A DNA stretch of 64,000 bases from Acanthopleura granulata. Its lineage: Eukaryota > Mollusca > Polyplacophora > Chitonida > Chitonidae. Shown here piece by piece: positions 36,028 to 46,751 of the stretch. Both the position numbers and the translations under genes were made by a program. The DNA is taken from the NCBI GenBank assembly GCA_016165875.1, contig JABBOT010000016.1, forward strand, positions 3,738,230-3,802,229, read 5' to 3'. The notes under the pieces were generated by a model, which was not told where the DNA came from, did not search any database, and saw only the letters and a list, made by a program, of their open reading frames with translations. How positions within the stretch are numbered: position 1 is the stretch's first letter; each line of letters opens with the position of its first letter.

Positions 36028-36268
36028 GCCCCTAGAACTAGTTCTGTTAACAGTAGTAATGTTAAAGTATACCAAATTAACCCTGTGAGTGAAGTACAAC
36101 CAGGAACATCAAGAATCCGAATTACTGTTGCAGATCAGTCTATGTGGATGAGGGCATCAGTTGATAGAAGCAATGAAACAAAATTTCAGGAGGGAAGAAC
36201 CCTATCAACAAAAGGATTCCCAGTCCAAGATCAAACTCTTTATATAATTGAAATGGCTCTCTTTACAG
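36028..36268 (+). CDS. Possible internal exon, unknown product
   Basis: An open frame of about 80 codons is preceded by a T-rich tract with candidate acceptors (CCCCTAG near 36034, GTTAACAG near 36053) and ends at TTTACAG followed by GTACATG, a good donor at 36269. The residue mix is protein-like, with an alternating hydrophobic pattern (SRIRITVADQSMWMRASV) suggestive of a beta-rich, perhaps OB-type, fold. No family was identified with confidence, and there is no start codon inside. Splice sites, frame and function are inference. Confidence 0.3.
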
Positions 36269-36959
36269 GTACATGTATGTAGTGTATTGTTTACTTTATT
36301 GTCTTTAAAGGGATGTTCTAAATAGAAAGATTTCGTACTCTGCATTTGGAAATGAAAAGCGAGGATTTTTACGCATTCGTCATTTTCTTATTTTCTTTCT
36401 GACAAAATGAAGACTTTTTGACTGGACTGGGAGTTTTGAGCTTTAGATATGTTTAGTTATGAAAGGAAAAGAAAGTTTTATAATGCCAAGCTTTTACAAC
36501 TTGGTGATGACCAATTTGACCATCCAGTTTATGTGTCCTCTGATATTCAGTGACTACATATGCTATGGTCTTGAAGTAATGGAACGTTCCATTATGAACC
36601 TGTAACTCGGTAACACGAATTTTCTTTTAAAGTGAACATAAAGTGTGTCACTATATCTACATATAAAATAAAGAAGTGCGCCATACATATCACAGGAAAA
36701 TATTGAAAAAATATAGTAGCGTTTTAAATGACGAGAAGACGGAATTCAGTTCTCGTAAAAGGGCATTATTGGACATTTTACTCCGAGTAGCTGAAAACGT
36801 CACGTGATCCTTCGGCTGCGACGTCACAATGCAAGCCAGCTCTTAATTGTTATCGGGGATTCCTATGGCAAATAGGCAGATATCAGAGCAACAAATCGGA
36901 ATTTCATGTTGTTTTAAGTTTCAAATTGAAGTATTTTGGTCCCACTGCACCGTCATAGA

Positions 36960-37352
36960 CTTACGTGGAATTTACAACGGCAATCTGGGTTATAAATGTG
37001 AATGGGAAAAGTGCTCCCGACTGTGTTGGATGTGATGCCCAATACAGCATCAGAATATCCTGGTTTATTTTGCAGACTTTTGCATTTGAATATTTGACAC
37101 CGTCGCTGAATATATATATATATAGTTCAGTTTATAACGTTAAAAATAATTCTGGTTTTTGACTTTTAACAGACATATATTTTTTTAACTGGTTTTAAAA
37201 ATGTCCGTGTTTTTTTTTTTTTTTTACAGTTTGAGTGTTCACCACTAGACGTCGAAAACTATTAAAGGCTTCCTACTTTCAAAATGTTATCGCCAAGACA
37301 TGGCTGAGATACTGTCGATATGGCGCTAAACCATAATCATCCATTCATTTGT
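36960..37352 (+). repeat. LINE 3' end (CR1/jockey-like), decayed
   Basis: Near 37041-37078 one frame reads CPIQHQNILVYFADF, resembling the ORF2 C-terminal segment. The 3' end reads ATGGCTGAGATACTGTCGAT, ATGGCGCTAAACCATAATCA and CCATTCATT, as in the copy at 56900-57362. It ends in the ATTC-rich tail typical of this group. Confidence 0.6.
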
Positions 37353-39264
37353 GTCTAACAATGTTTACGTGTTGGGCAGGAGACTTCAGTAATTTGTCAG
37401 GGTGAGTTAGCGAGAAAATCGCTGCGGGACATTCATTGCCCGAGAATGAGAAGATTTCGTCGCCAAACTTCTATTTTCCCGGTATCGAAACCAGATTTTT
37501 AAAGGAAATCCCCTCCCGCCACCCACCCATTTCGGCAGAAAGAATGTTTCAAATACCCTGATATGTTCTGAATAATCCCTGATGTCTACAGCCAGCTGGT
37601 ACTGATGCTTATGCATAAAGGCGGACGTTAAGCTAAGAGAAGCGGACTGAAAGCCGTACAGGGCTGTGCCGGCCACGAAGTTTGCCCTGACCAACTTTCG
37701 AGTTCGGCCGTTTGAAAACAAAACAAAAGTGAAACTTGTGAATTAGGAATGTGGCCTTTTTTGTTTTTATTTTTATTTCAAAAATTTTTTGCCTTGTCAC
37801 GTACATTTTCCTGTAATTTTTGAACCAGTTTTTATCACATATGATGCAGGGGAGTTCGCAGGCTCTGTGACGTCACTTCAATTGGGTAACATCGCAAAAT
37901 GGCGTCACGAAGTGAGTAACTAAGTAGTGTAAGTAGTGACGATATGCAATTTATTCAGCTAATGGGCACTGTAGATTTTTTTTACATATTTTTACAACAC
38001 CACTGAAAACCTTCTTTGACTTTACGTTCATTTTAAATATTTGTTGGCATCTGAAATATAAGACATTGTGAAAGTTGGCAAATGGTCACACGTTACGGGT
38101 GAAATCTGGCCCCTTGTTAATTCACCTTAGTTAGGGTTTTATTCTAATTGTTCATGTAAGTGTTTAAGAAGCAATGTACACTCCCCTAGCATCATGGCTT
38201 GAGCAGAATTGGGTAAATAAATCACACTGCTGTTAGATGTACCGTACAGCAACGAATAGAACATCTTGTCAAGTGCTGTTTGTTTATCTACCATTATTAA
38301 TCTTCACAGAGCCATCTTAAAAATTACATAATTATGCCCTTGTTCTTGATTAGTTAAAAGTCAAGTTTTAATGGATTAAGCTGACTTAAAGGTCAAAGGT
38401 TGAAATTCTTAATATGGGGAAGGGTTGGAAGCTACTGCTTTGTTTCACTGTTTTTTTGTGTGTTGAAGTTGTTGCTTGTTACAGAGCAATGCACATGCAC
38501 ATCCCTGAAGACATTGTCACAGGGGCGAAAGGTGGGGTCAGTATGCCAATGTAGCTTTTCATTAACATGAATGACCTGCGTGAAATGTACAGTTATTGCT
38601 AGAAGTAGGTTTGTCTTTTTAAGAAAAAATAGTAAACATAAAGCAACTTACGGGAAAGTATTTCAGTATGGGTATCAGGATTCAATATCAGGTTAAGAAA
38701 TTGGTAGCTCCATTATCAGATGCTCAATTTCATGAACAGTTTTTTAATTCATTGCCCACAAGGTGTCCAGCCTTAAAGGAGAAGACCGGGGAAGTGTCAC
38801 GTAAATTGTAATGAAAAGAGTAATGTTTGAACATTTCAAAAACACCATGTGATAATTTTTTAGACGTTCTCTAAGAAACATATGCTTCGCCACCGTAAGC
38901 TCATATAGCTGTCACAAGACGCCCACATTTTACCGGCTCGGTGCTGGCTGATTGATGTGAAACGGACCCTGCTTTCTCTAGCGATATCAAGCCGCCTGAA
39001 CTCGACGTACTCATTACGCGGCCAAAATCTGCACTCCGTTGCAGCCTGTCAGATCTTTACTGTCGTCGGTGTACCAATAAAACAAGGGGCGGCAGCCAAC
39101 CGTCCGTAATCGAATTGAACACGCCTCTGTGGGACCTGTGTGACAAATCCTTTGGAAGGTAACTTGTATTTACCAATGTATTTACAAGTAAAAACAATCT
39201 GGTTTACAATAGAAACTGTACTCAAACTCCGAAAATGTCTTTTTTTCTGAAAAGAAACGGTTGG
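37353..39264. other. Non-coding stretch
   Basis: No gene recognised. A locally GC-richer patch at about 38900-39160 ends in a donor-like AAGGTAACTTG near 39157 and could be a 5' exon or promoter, but nothing proves it. Confidence 0.4.
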
Positions 39265-39392
39265 GAAACGGTCACACGACTATCCGCACGTTGCTGGCAG
39301 ACTTTCCCACGTGTGGCCGGAGAGGAAGCCAGCATGAGGTGGACTTGAACTCACATCTACCGCTTTGGTGAGAGGCTACTGGGTCATTACGT
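39265..39392 (-). repeat. SINE family 1, internal fragment
   Basis: CGACTATCCGCACGTTGCTG, GCAGACTTTCCCACGTGTGG, GGACTTGAACTCACAT and AGGCTACTGGGTCATTACG. Both ends are missing. Confidence 0.85.
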
Positions 39393-40136
39393 TACGTCAC
39401 CTCACCCCCCCCTTTCTTGCCTCCCCTGTCCTCTATAAATGACCCATTAAATCATTATGGCTTCACTCCACGTCGACCATACTTGAGCCTTTTTCGTGGC
39501 GAGAACACGTTTAAAGCCAAAAACCCTATAATCTCCTATATGAATATTATCTCCCCTCTCCCAAAGACAATGCGAAAGTATTTAATACATTTTCTTAATA
39601 TTCTATAACAGCTTTCTACAAGTGCTTTCGTTTTTCCAATTGTAGTTTTACGTTACAGAAAAGTTGCATGTGAGGCAGATAAAGTGAAGCCTGTACACAA
39701 AATATTGATATACTTGAAATTATTAAAAAGTTAAACAGGGCATGGCCAGTGAGGTCTTTATCCTGATGGTTGTTTATGATATTAAGTTTGTATACTCTCC
39801 CTTGGTTACAATTATTGTCAACAAAATTCAAGATTTAAGCATGGAGAAACCGAAACAGCAAAGGTACACTGTTATAATATCAGCAAATCACCCTAAACGG
39901 TCGTGGTTCCTTTAACGAAAAAACAACAAAGTGAAAAAGTACATTTTTTGTATTTAAACGGTGTTTTAGACTGGCTTAAGAATGATTGAATTCTTCGACG
40001 TCGGTAAGTTTTGCACGGGAGAAAATGTTTACGTAGTTGAAGTGAAGGAATAACAAAAAAAATAAATAAATAAGTAAGCGTAAGTGGAGAGACCGTCAAA
40101 ACTATATCCAAAACTTTTCATATTTTTCTATGTTAT
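39393..40136. other. Non-coding stretch
   Basis: AT-rich. Nothing recognised. Confidence 0.5.
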
Positions 40137-40192
40137 ACCGGGAAAGCAGAACGTGCTTTTATGTTTATAAAAGTACGCGCTGCTTTCCCGGT
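40137..40192. repeat. 56-bp near-palindromic hairpin
   Basis: Left arm ACCGGGAAAGCAG then CGTGCTTTTAT; right arm ATAAAAGTACGCG then CTGCTTTCCCGGT. About 22 of 26 positions pair across a 4-base loop. It could be a short foldback element or a precursor-miRNA-like stem. No direct repeats were identified around it. Confidence 0.75.
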
Positions 40193-40281
40193 TGATTTTG
40201 CCCATGACTTAGGAGCCTTCTTTTGTCAGACACGTTCGTAAACTGTTTGTAAAGAGTTATTCCCTGTCCGCTCTTAGTTTT

Positions 40282-40400
40282 ATATATTTATTTATTTACT
40301 TGTTTATTTCAATGTTGCTTAGTGACATACTCAGGAATTTTCCCCGTATAACATGGCTGTTAAGTTTTGTGGGGCAGGATAATGCCCGACTAATCCACCA
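40282..40400 (-). repeat. SINE family 1, strongly diverged
   Basis: TTTATTTATTTACTTGTTTA, GTGACATACTCAGGAATTTT and ATAATGCCCGACT keep the order of the reverse SINE with many substitutions. Confidence 0.6.
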
Positions 40401-41193
40401 ACCTTTGGTAAGTCACTAACGAGCATTTCCACGTGTGATGCACAGATATGCATGTTATATTGTCTTATATTTATAAGACAAGCGGTCCGTAAAGAACGTC
40501 ATACTGCGCAAACGTCCTCCACAGGTTAATGCATCCAAGGTCCCACGAGACTCCGAGACAGGACCCATCCCTGGTACGTCCGATTGAATCATGCGAATGG
40601 TGTATACTTTTGCAGTCTTAATTATTTATCTGAGATAAATCATTTCAAAAAACGAGGTACATGAGTTTTGGTTTAGACAAATGGTTTAATATCACAGAGC
40701 CCATAACATTATATATGTATTAAATCAGTATGGCGGAATATGCCAATGCAATGAATCAGTGACTCGAACCCGGGTGAAGAGATTGGTAAATCATTAAAAC
40801 CTGTCGTGTTCTGTATAATAAAAGACTTTTAAGACGCGATTTACGATGACGATCTATTATTACAGACGAATCTTTGGTCCATCTTTAGCCTTTAATCTGC
40901 CACGTCTACTTCTTATTCTCTTTTCTTCCCTGCTTATTTCATCTCGACCTACGCAATGAAACCGCCTGTGTAGTCCACAGAAGATTTAACGTTCCTCGGA
41001 TTTCGTTTATCGTGTTATTAAGGTTATATAGAATTTCCGCTTCCTATAAATAATAAGCGGTGATACATACTGGGATATTCGGGAGTCATTTAGTTTACAA
41101 TGCTATTATTCCCTTCTATGACCCTCATGCAGTGTGGAAATGCACCAATATACTGCAACAAAAGAACATCGGGGACTACCCTGTGTTATTCTG
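40401..41193. other. Non-coding flank of the Polinton-type element
   Basis: AT-rich host-like DNA without a gene. The element begins at about 41194. Confidence 0.5.
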
Positions 41194-41350
41194 AGCAGCA
41201 GGGGGAGGGGCGGATTGGCAGCCGTCCGTCGACGCAACAATCCCCCAAACCTTGTTCCGGCTAATTTCTGCTACACATCAAGCCACATGGTGTCGATGTG
41301 CATAAAAAAATGGCGTTTGTTTATGTAGACAGACACCCGATCACATTCAG
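41194..41350 (+). repeat. Left terminal inverted repeat of the Polinton-type element
   Basis: Matches the reverse complement of 53838-54017. Shared words read in the right-end orientation are GGTGTCTGTCTACATAAACA, GCTTGATGTGT and GCAGAAATTAGCCGGAACA. The two repeats have diverged, and the right one carries a 10-15 bp insertion near its outer end. Confidence 0.92.
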
Positions 41351-42430
41351 AGATAATTGGAATTGGCCGACCGACCCTCTGTTAGAGACATACAATAGCT
41401 CGACGCCGATCGATATCGGGCTTAGATTAAAGGTCAGCCCAGAGCTCCGGATTCGTTACATATAACTCATGCTGATAAGTATGCTTCAGGCTTCTGACGT
41501 ATTTATGCGTATACCAGGAATGTGTAAAGCACTGCCATATATATTAGTTCCTCTTATCATGTATACATCAGTTCTAAAGGTTGATAAAACACAATCTACA
41601 ACTAGCTGGTGTACATATAGAAGCATGTGGAGGTTATGTTACCGATTTTGAATGTGAACCGAGCTCTCAGTTTTTGACCCATGTCTACCGCATGGCATTG
41701 TGGGATGGCATATTTTTATCTGCGTAACTCAGCAAAAATAGTCATTCTTGGTAAAAACTAACGTGATATTCTTTATCACCACGTCTTTCTGCATAAGATA
41801 GGTGTCCTTTGCGATCAACATATATATATTATATGCAGAAAACACACCCCACCCCAGCCCATTTTGTCTGTACACAGAAACTTGGCCCGTTAACTCAGTC
41901 ATGTAGACCGACGGCTTCATTGGAAATACATGGGGAGAGTTTGGTGGCGAAAAATCCGGGTTTATCAGTGTTATTCCCAATAAGTCGCCTCGCCACACTT
42001 CTGGGAATCTCTGGTACTTTCGACATTTCGCCGGCAGAGAGACCCGTCGGGGATGCTGTCGAGACGGTGGTTCGCTCCCAGGTGTGAGAAATTTATTTTT
42101 TCTCTTTTTTTTCATCAGCCTTTGGTTTTTCTCGGCCCTCAGGTTGTTGGTTCGATTCAAGGTGTGGGGCAATTTTTTCTGTTGTTTTCATCAGGATATT
42201 TTCTTGGCACTTCACTAAAGTAGAAGACTCGTGGCTCAGTCTAGGCCTGGGCTATCAGACTCAATTAGGTCATTTATTTTATCGTTGAACCTGGTGATGT
42301 CATCTTTATGGTCTTGTACAGCGTTGTAAATTTTGTGTATAATATATAAAGCTAACCCTCACTTGACCCCAATTGCGGTCAGAGTGAGTATATTGAATAA
42401 GTGTAATGGACACATCTTATAGCCGACTTT
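41351..42430. other. Left internal region of the element, no gene assigned
   Basis: AT-rich, with many stops. The 147-codon minus-strand frame (41729-42172) has no recognisable domain and crosses the tRNA-like duplication below, so I do not call it. A remnant of a lost gene is possible. Confidence 0.4.
42045..42205 (+). repeat. Tandem tRNA-3'-end-like units
   Basis: Two similar units about 87 bp apart: GGTGGTTCGCTCCCAGGTGT followed by a T-rich run and CATCAG, then TTGTTGGTTCGATTCAAGGT with the same T-rich run and CATCAG. GGTTCGATTC is B-box-like. They may be scraps of a tRNA-derived SINE duplicated in place. Not functional tRNAs. Confidence 0.5.
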
Positions 42431-42486
42431 CGAGTAATACTACAAGTATATCAAACTCCGGTATCCTACCTCTCTGTTGAGAAGTT

Positions 42487-43118
42487 CAATTGGTGGATAG
42501 TTTTTTCACGAGGGCCGCCCGAGCCTCGTTCCGTCCCTGCTGCACTAACTCGTCTTTCGTTTTCTTATGTAATGAAATCGAGCTATGTGCTGTGCCCGTT
42601 TGAATGTGCTGTTTCATTTCTTGGTATTTCTCCACTTCACCGAGTATTAATCGAAACTCAGTATCCGAAATCTTAACGTCAATCAGTGCTGTAGAGACGT
42701 TGTCTGTGATAATATTACGCCTACTCTCAGTCAGTAAGCAAATTTCATTGTGTTTCTTACATTTGACAGACAGGCGCTGGCTTACAAACTTACCCCGCTG
42801 AGAAGACCACAGACTAAGGCCGCTCCCTCCATCCCTATAGCTATAGGGACAGCAATTATCGTAGACAACACCCTAACTCCGGAGACGCCCAGACCCATAC
42901 TTGCCGTGTGTAGCACGGTGTCAATATCATCAACTGCGTTGACTGTCCTGTGGTACTTGTTGTATAGAGCAGCTCTGGCATCTCCCTCGCTTTCTAACTC
43001 TTTTTTTCTGAGTACTAATAATTTGTAATCTATACTCATGCGGATCTTCAGTCGGGGTGGGGGAGTAGATGCATCTAATATTGGATACAGTTTCGCCGTC
43101 TTTATGTAGACTCCGCAA
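42487..43118 (-). pseudogene. Polinton-associated protein with hydrophobic core and helical tail (broken)
   Basis: Read on the minus strand. An ATG at 43039 opens a charged, helix-forming N-terminal region, followed by a Gly/Ala/Ile-rich hydrophobic segment (residues about 48-82 of this frame). A TAA ends that frame at 42782. The product clearly continues in another frame from about 42800 to a TGA at 42487. That part is a charged, helical C-terminal half (for example ISDTEFRLILGEVEKYQEMK). The layout resembles conserved orphan proteins of metazoan Polintons, possibly a minor virion or membrane-active protein; that role is inference. An upstream piece to 43118 may be its leader in another frame. 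Confidence 0.55.
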
Positions 43119-43147
43119 TAATGTTCAGATCTAGATCTGACATGGGG

Positions 43148-43976
43148 TTAACCTTTATTCTTAACCGTTTCAACTGAATGCTCTACATTTATTCTGTTCA
43201 CCTGCAGCGTTGGTGTTGCAGCGGCCTGGACACTCTCTAGCGTTGTCTCGACCTTATTAGATCTAGGAAGCTTTTTTAGAACGATAGTTACGCTTTTACC
43301 GACATTCTCTTCCGGCCACTTGATTTTCAAGATAGGAAGGATATGGAAGGGCTTGGAAACTGGATTAAGACCCAATACAATATCCAGAATGATTATAGAA
43401 TTCGGGAGTAACCTGTCAACGGGAAGGTGTGTGTTGATATCGAGGTAAGCTGCTGCCTCTGGACCTCCTCCGGCGATTTCATCACATGAACTGCATCTCC
43501 CATGGCCGTGTATGAGAGGTAAGGCGTACCACCATTAAAAAAACCCATGAGCTGGGTCACAGCCAGATCAATGTCCCATTTGCGATTTAACGAGACTCCA
43601 TCTCCTCTGAGGATATAGAACCAGAATGGTGCGCATACGGAGCTTCAACATCCACATCGGTGAGCTCACTAAACTTCAGTGGTTCTCCGGATCCCGCACC
43701 TCCACCTCCACTTTCTTACGTAAATAAACACCTTGCTGGAATTGGAGGGCGTAAATCTGTCCATCCACCCCTTGCCCCTCAAAACCATCGACATCGGCGA
43801 TCTCATTCAACTTTGGTGGTTCTTCGGATTCTCCCAACGGCACCTTTTTTCGTGCATAAACACAGCCCGGAGTTGGAAGGCGTATATCCGTCCATCAACC
43901 CCTGCCGCTCCAAACCATCGATATCTGCCAGATCCGATAAGGCTAGGTCAGTGTAACTAAGGCCCACTTGGTCCAT
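43148..43976 (-). pseudogene. Polinton-associated putative minor structural protein (broken)
   Basis: Minus strand, from an ATG at 43976 (MDQVGLSYTDLALSDLADID). The N-terminal part contains a diverged 137-bp tandem duplication (GLMDGYTPSNS and WMDRFTPSNS are the two copies). Further on, pieces in alternating frames include WDIDLAVTQLMGFFNGGTPY and the C-terminal block at 43375-43148 (HILPILKIKWPEENVGKSVT), ending at a stop at 43148. At least three frame changes are needed, so the gene is dead. The domain content looks like a conserved structural protein of these elements. I cannot say whether it is the penton-type minor capsid; structure prediction would be needed. Confidence 0.5.
43654..43920. 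repeat. 137-bp tandem duplication inside a Polinton gene
   Basis: Unit 1 begins ACATCGGTGAGCTCA at 43654 and unit 2 begins ACATCGGCGATCTCA at 43791. Both contain a TGGTTCTxCGGAT block, a GAxTTGGAxGGCGTA block, CGTCCATC/TGTCCATC and AACCATCG. They have diverged by substitutions and small indels. Confidence 0.8.
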
Positions 43977-44676
43977 TACGTCGACAAATGTGTAAAGTTA
44001 CGCTGAAGTATGTTGTATTTATAGGTTGACCGTGACTCTTTAAAAGCTTTACTGTAAGCACCGGCACGAAGTTAAGAAAATCGTGGTTATAAACCCCAGC
44101 CTGAACTACTCGCAGGTCGCTTTCGACGTAACCTTTCAAAAGGTGCTTGAAGGCTACAATTTACCAAAAAATAAACAGCGACGTATTGGTCGAAAAATGG
44201 CACAAGCAACCGATGGCCTAGTGGCAAAACCAACTCAATTTAGCGGTGTGGTGCTCCACGACCGGTTGTGGGGTGTCAAAGGAAAATCACCTTGCTGTTG
44301 AAAGCACATCCCGACCTGACGATTCACAACTCTCGGACAACACAACATTAAGAAATTCTGTATTCCACTTCTACATGTACTATCAAGTGCGCAGTGTTCT
44401 GGAAGAGATTAAGGCGCCACTTCCACAAGTTCGACCGACAACCCCTACGACCGGAGGGCAAACGAGCAAATTTGCGCCGCATTTCGGGTCCCCCCAGACA
44501 CAGATTGGCGACAAAAAAGAAGTGGAAACCACGGGCTAGACGCGGCTTATTATTGTCAGAAGGACAGGGTACATGAAATCGCAATACGACGGCGATCCTA
44601 GCCACATGTCTTTTCAGCGAACACCAGTAAAGTTCCACATTGATTTCATCTCACACGGCAGCGAGGCCAATGAAGT
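43977..44676 (+). other. Unresolved coding debris in the element
   Basis: Several plus-strand frames look protein-like but do not join: 44083-44301 (Lys/Arg-rich, KNKQRRIGRKMAQATDG) and 44394-44576 (very basic, RRHFHKFDRQPLRPEGK followed by ATKKKWKPRARRG). The latter could be a fragment of a basic DNA-binding protein. The 48-bp inverted repeat at 44292-44339 interrupts the region, so it may be a rearrangement junction. Confidence 0.35.
44292..44339. repeat. 48-bp exact inverted repeat, arm 1
   Basis: TTGCTGTTGAAAGCACATCC through ACAACTCTCGGACA is the exact reverse complement of 46272-46319. In arm 2 it codes, on the minus strand, for LLLKAHPDLTIHNSRT. Here the same residues appear in one plus frame but without matching flanks. 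Confidence 0.95.
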
Positions 44677-45377
44677 ATGGCCACCTTTATCCTCGACAAA
44701 TCTGAAGGGTTTACCCAGGCAGGTATGGAACGATTGAACGACAATATTCGAACTTATGTTTGGGCCATCCTCGGAGCACAGGCACAGACTGCAGCAGTAT
44801 CGTAGGCACGGTAGGCATGGTATTTGATACACAGAAGCAGTTCGTACCTAATGTCAAAAACGCCATAGCAAGACCTGTTGACTTTCCCTCGACATTAGAG
44901 TGGTACCAGAACGTTCTGAGATACGCCCGCTCCAAGGTGGATTATGCGCTTGGCATTGTTCTGTATAGGACGCCAAGCAACATGGACCTACGAATTGGAA
45001 AAGGCAGTGGTAATAACATCGAGATCGTCATTGCCACAGCAGACCAGAAACTCGGGGTTGATGGAGACGTGAACTCGGTAGTTCCTTCGACTGGAGCGAC
45101 AAGCATCGTTAAGGCGCAGCCAGCTGCAGTACCAATGCCGACCCCAGTACTACCGAGACCCGACCTCGCAGCGCCAGAGATGAATTCACCGAGGACTCCA
45201 GCTTCACCGGGAGAGCACGATAAAGAGAAACTGGCGTTAGTAATACTTAGCCTCGCCCTCGGGCTTGCACTAATCTGGTCACGCTATATGTGCTCGAACG
45301 GCCACGTAAATGATTCCACCTACAGCGACAACCCGGGCCCAAGTATTCTCAGCAGCCCAGTTCACAGCCTTGCCTAA
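44677..45377 (+). pseudogene. Polinton-associated membrane-anchored protein (frameshifted)
   Basis: Starts at ATG 44677 (MATFILDKSEGFTQAGMERL) and hits a stop at 44803-44805. A second frame takes over near 44805 and runs to the TAA/TAG region at 45377. The order is an N-terminal globular part with several aromatic residues, a middle block (VDYALGIVLYRTPSNMDLRI), a Pro-rich linker (residues about 120-150 of the second frame), a single predicted transmembrane helix (KLALVILSLALGLALIW), and a short tail. A Pro-rich stalk plus anchor would suit a virion or membrane protein, but I do not recognise the family. One frameshift inactivates it. Confidence 0.5.
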
Positions 45378-46751
45378 TGTGCTGAAGAGCCAAGAGACGA
45401 TGCTCCCTACAACACCTGAGAGAGCCGCTGTGGCTTTACCGGCGAGCTCACCTAGAAGCCCGCAGGTGCTTTTACACCTACTCCATCAGACCGCCTTTGT
45501 CGATTGGCTCAGGAGGTGGTGTCTGAGGCACTGGCGCTGCAAAGCCCCCGGTGAACGCAAACACCAATGGCGATACCGCCATTCAGATCGCAGAGAGCAA
45601 CGACGGGATTGGGATGCCTTGCCCGCGGAAAAGGGAGCGTATGCGTTCATAAAGAGTTGTGTCCTCGTGAAGGATGCGGTTGATGGTATCCCGGATGCGG
45701 TTGATCTGAGAGCGGAGCTCATGTGTGGTGGCCAAAAATGCCTCAAGGCGGCCCGCCTTCTCATCCTGAGGGTCACGTGGCCCTTGATGAACACTGCGCC
45801 TAGTGAATTTATCAATTTATTACCTGCGGCATCTGCCTCACGCAGTTTACGCTTTTGCCGAGCGAAGTTTTCGTCGAGGATTGAGAGCTTAGCGAGGTTG
45901 TTGACATGTTCGAATTGGATAGTCTGCAGAGCTGGACCCATGCCTCGGATCTGGCGTAGCTTGATTGGGAGGTCGGTGATCGTAGCAAGGATCTCCTCGA
46001 TGGCGTTATCCGTGAGGCTTGTCTCCATAATCTGGACCGCATCTACGGCCTTCTTCGCGGGTGCCCCTAGGGCTGAATCTCGACAGTGTCGACGTCAGCA
46101 GCTGCCTCTCCTGACATCCTATCTGCGGTCTGGAAGGCTGCTACAGCCTGAGCCGGCAGCGCGTTCTTGGGATCCCCCTGGTTCATCCGGTGAACCCCAG
46201 ATAGTCTATGATGGCAGCCCCCCCCCCCTCCCGGGCCGGCCGCCTATGGTTGAGAGTTCGAGTCGCTTTCCTGTCCGAGAGTTGTGAATCGTCAGGTCGG
46301 GATGTGCTTTCAACAGCAAACGCCTGCCTACGATCTCAAACTTTCTTGGGTCTCGGCGAGTTGAGGAGGTGAGGCCCCTTTCTACCATGGCGTTGTGGTA
46401 GTCATCTACCGCTGACTGAAGGAGTTTCTGGTTCAGCGATACATGAGTCCCAGTGGTCCCGATGTCACTGCCAGCATCATTTGTGGGGTCTGTGGTAACG
46501 GTCTCTTCATCGTCTTCCACATCGTCAGAATCAAACGTTGGGTAATCCAAACCAAAGTCTGATATGTTGGCTATTGAACATTGCGGCACAACATTAAATA
46601 ACCATGACTTTAAACGTATATTCCTTATCGTCACCTGAAAACCCCCTTTAGGTTCAAGTGTGTGTGGCAGTCGGTCGTCATCACAAATACCCAGAATAAG
46701 ATAAACCAGAACCACCAACTTTAGGTTTGGTTCCTTAATCTCCGCGCCCAT
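45310..46751 (-). pseudogene. Polinton-associated structural-type protein (broken into pieces)
   Basis: Minus strand. The first piece runs from ATG 46751 to 46206 and ends with an acidic region (DSDDVEDDEETVTTDP) and a conserved-looking block (FEIVGRRLLLKAHPDLTIHN). After stops and a frame change a second piece starts near 46042 (METSLTDNAIEEILATITDL), is helical, and runs to about 45780. Further frames below 45780 contain helical and then hydrophobic segments. A membrane-like stretch (GSIVSWLFSTLGKAVNW) is readable at about 45350-45403. I read these as one decayed gene of about 480 codons. A long plus-strand frame over the same DNA (45310-46287) is Arg/Ser/Ala-rich and looks like its antisense shadow. 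Confidence 0.5.
46272..46319. repeat. 48-bp exact inverted repeat, arm 2
   Basis: Reverse complement of 44292-44339 with no mismatch. This arm lies in its natural coding context on the minus strand, so it is probably the source. Confidence 0.95.

Noticed and set aside
36000..36034. T-rich tract as a transcription terminator
   Set aside because: Bacterial-type terminators are not expected here. It is more likely a polypyrimidine tract or simple AT-rich sequence.
41729..42172. 147-codon minus-strand frame in the left part of the Polinton-type element
   Set aside because: Crosses the tRNA-like tandem units and has no recognisable domain.
45310..46287. 325-codon plus-strand frame, the longest in the window
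   Set aside because: Arg/Ser/Ala/Pro-rich composition and antisense to a minus-strand frame with coherent helical and domain-like blocks. It is best explained as a shadow in GC-rich DNA.
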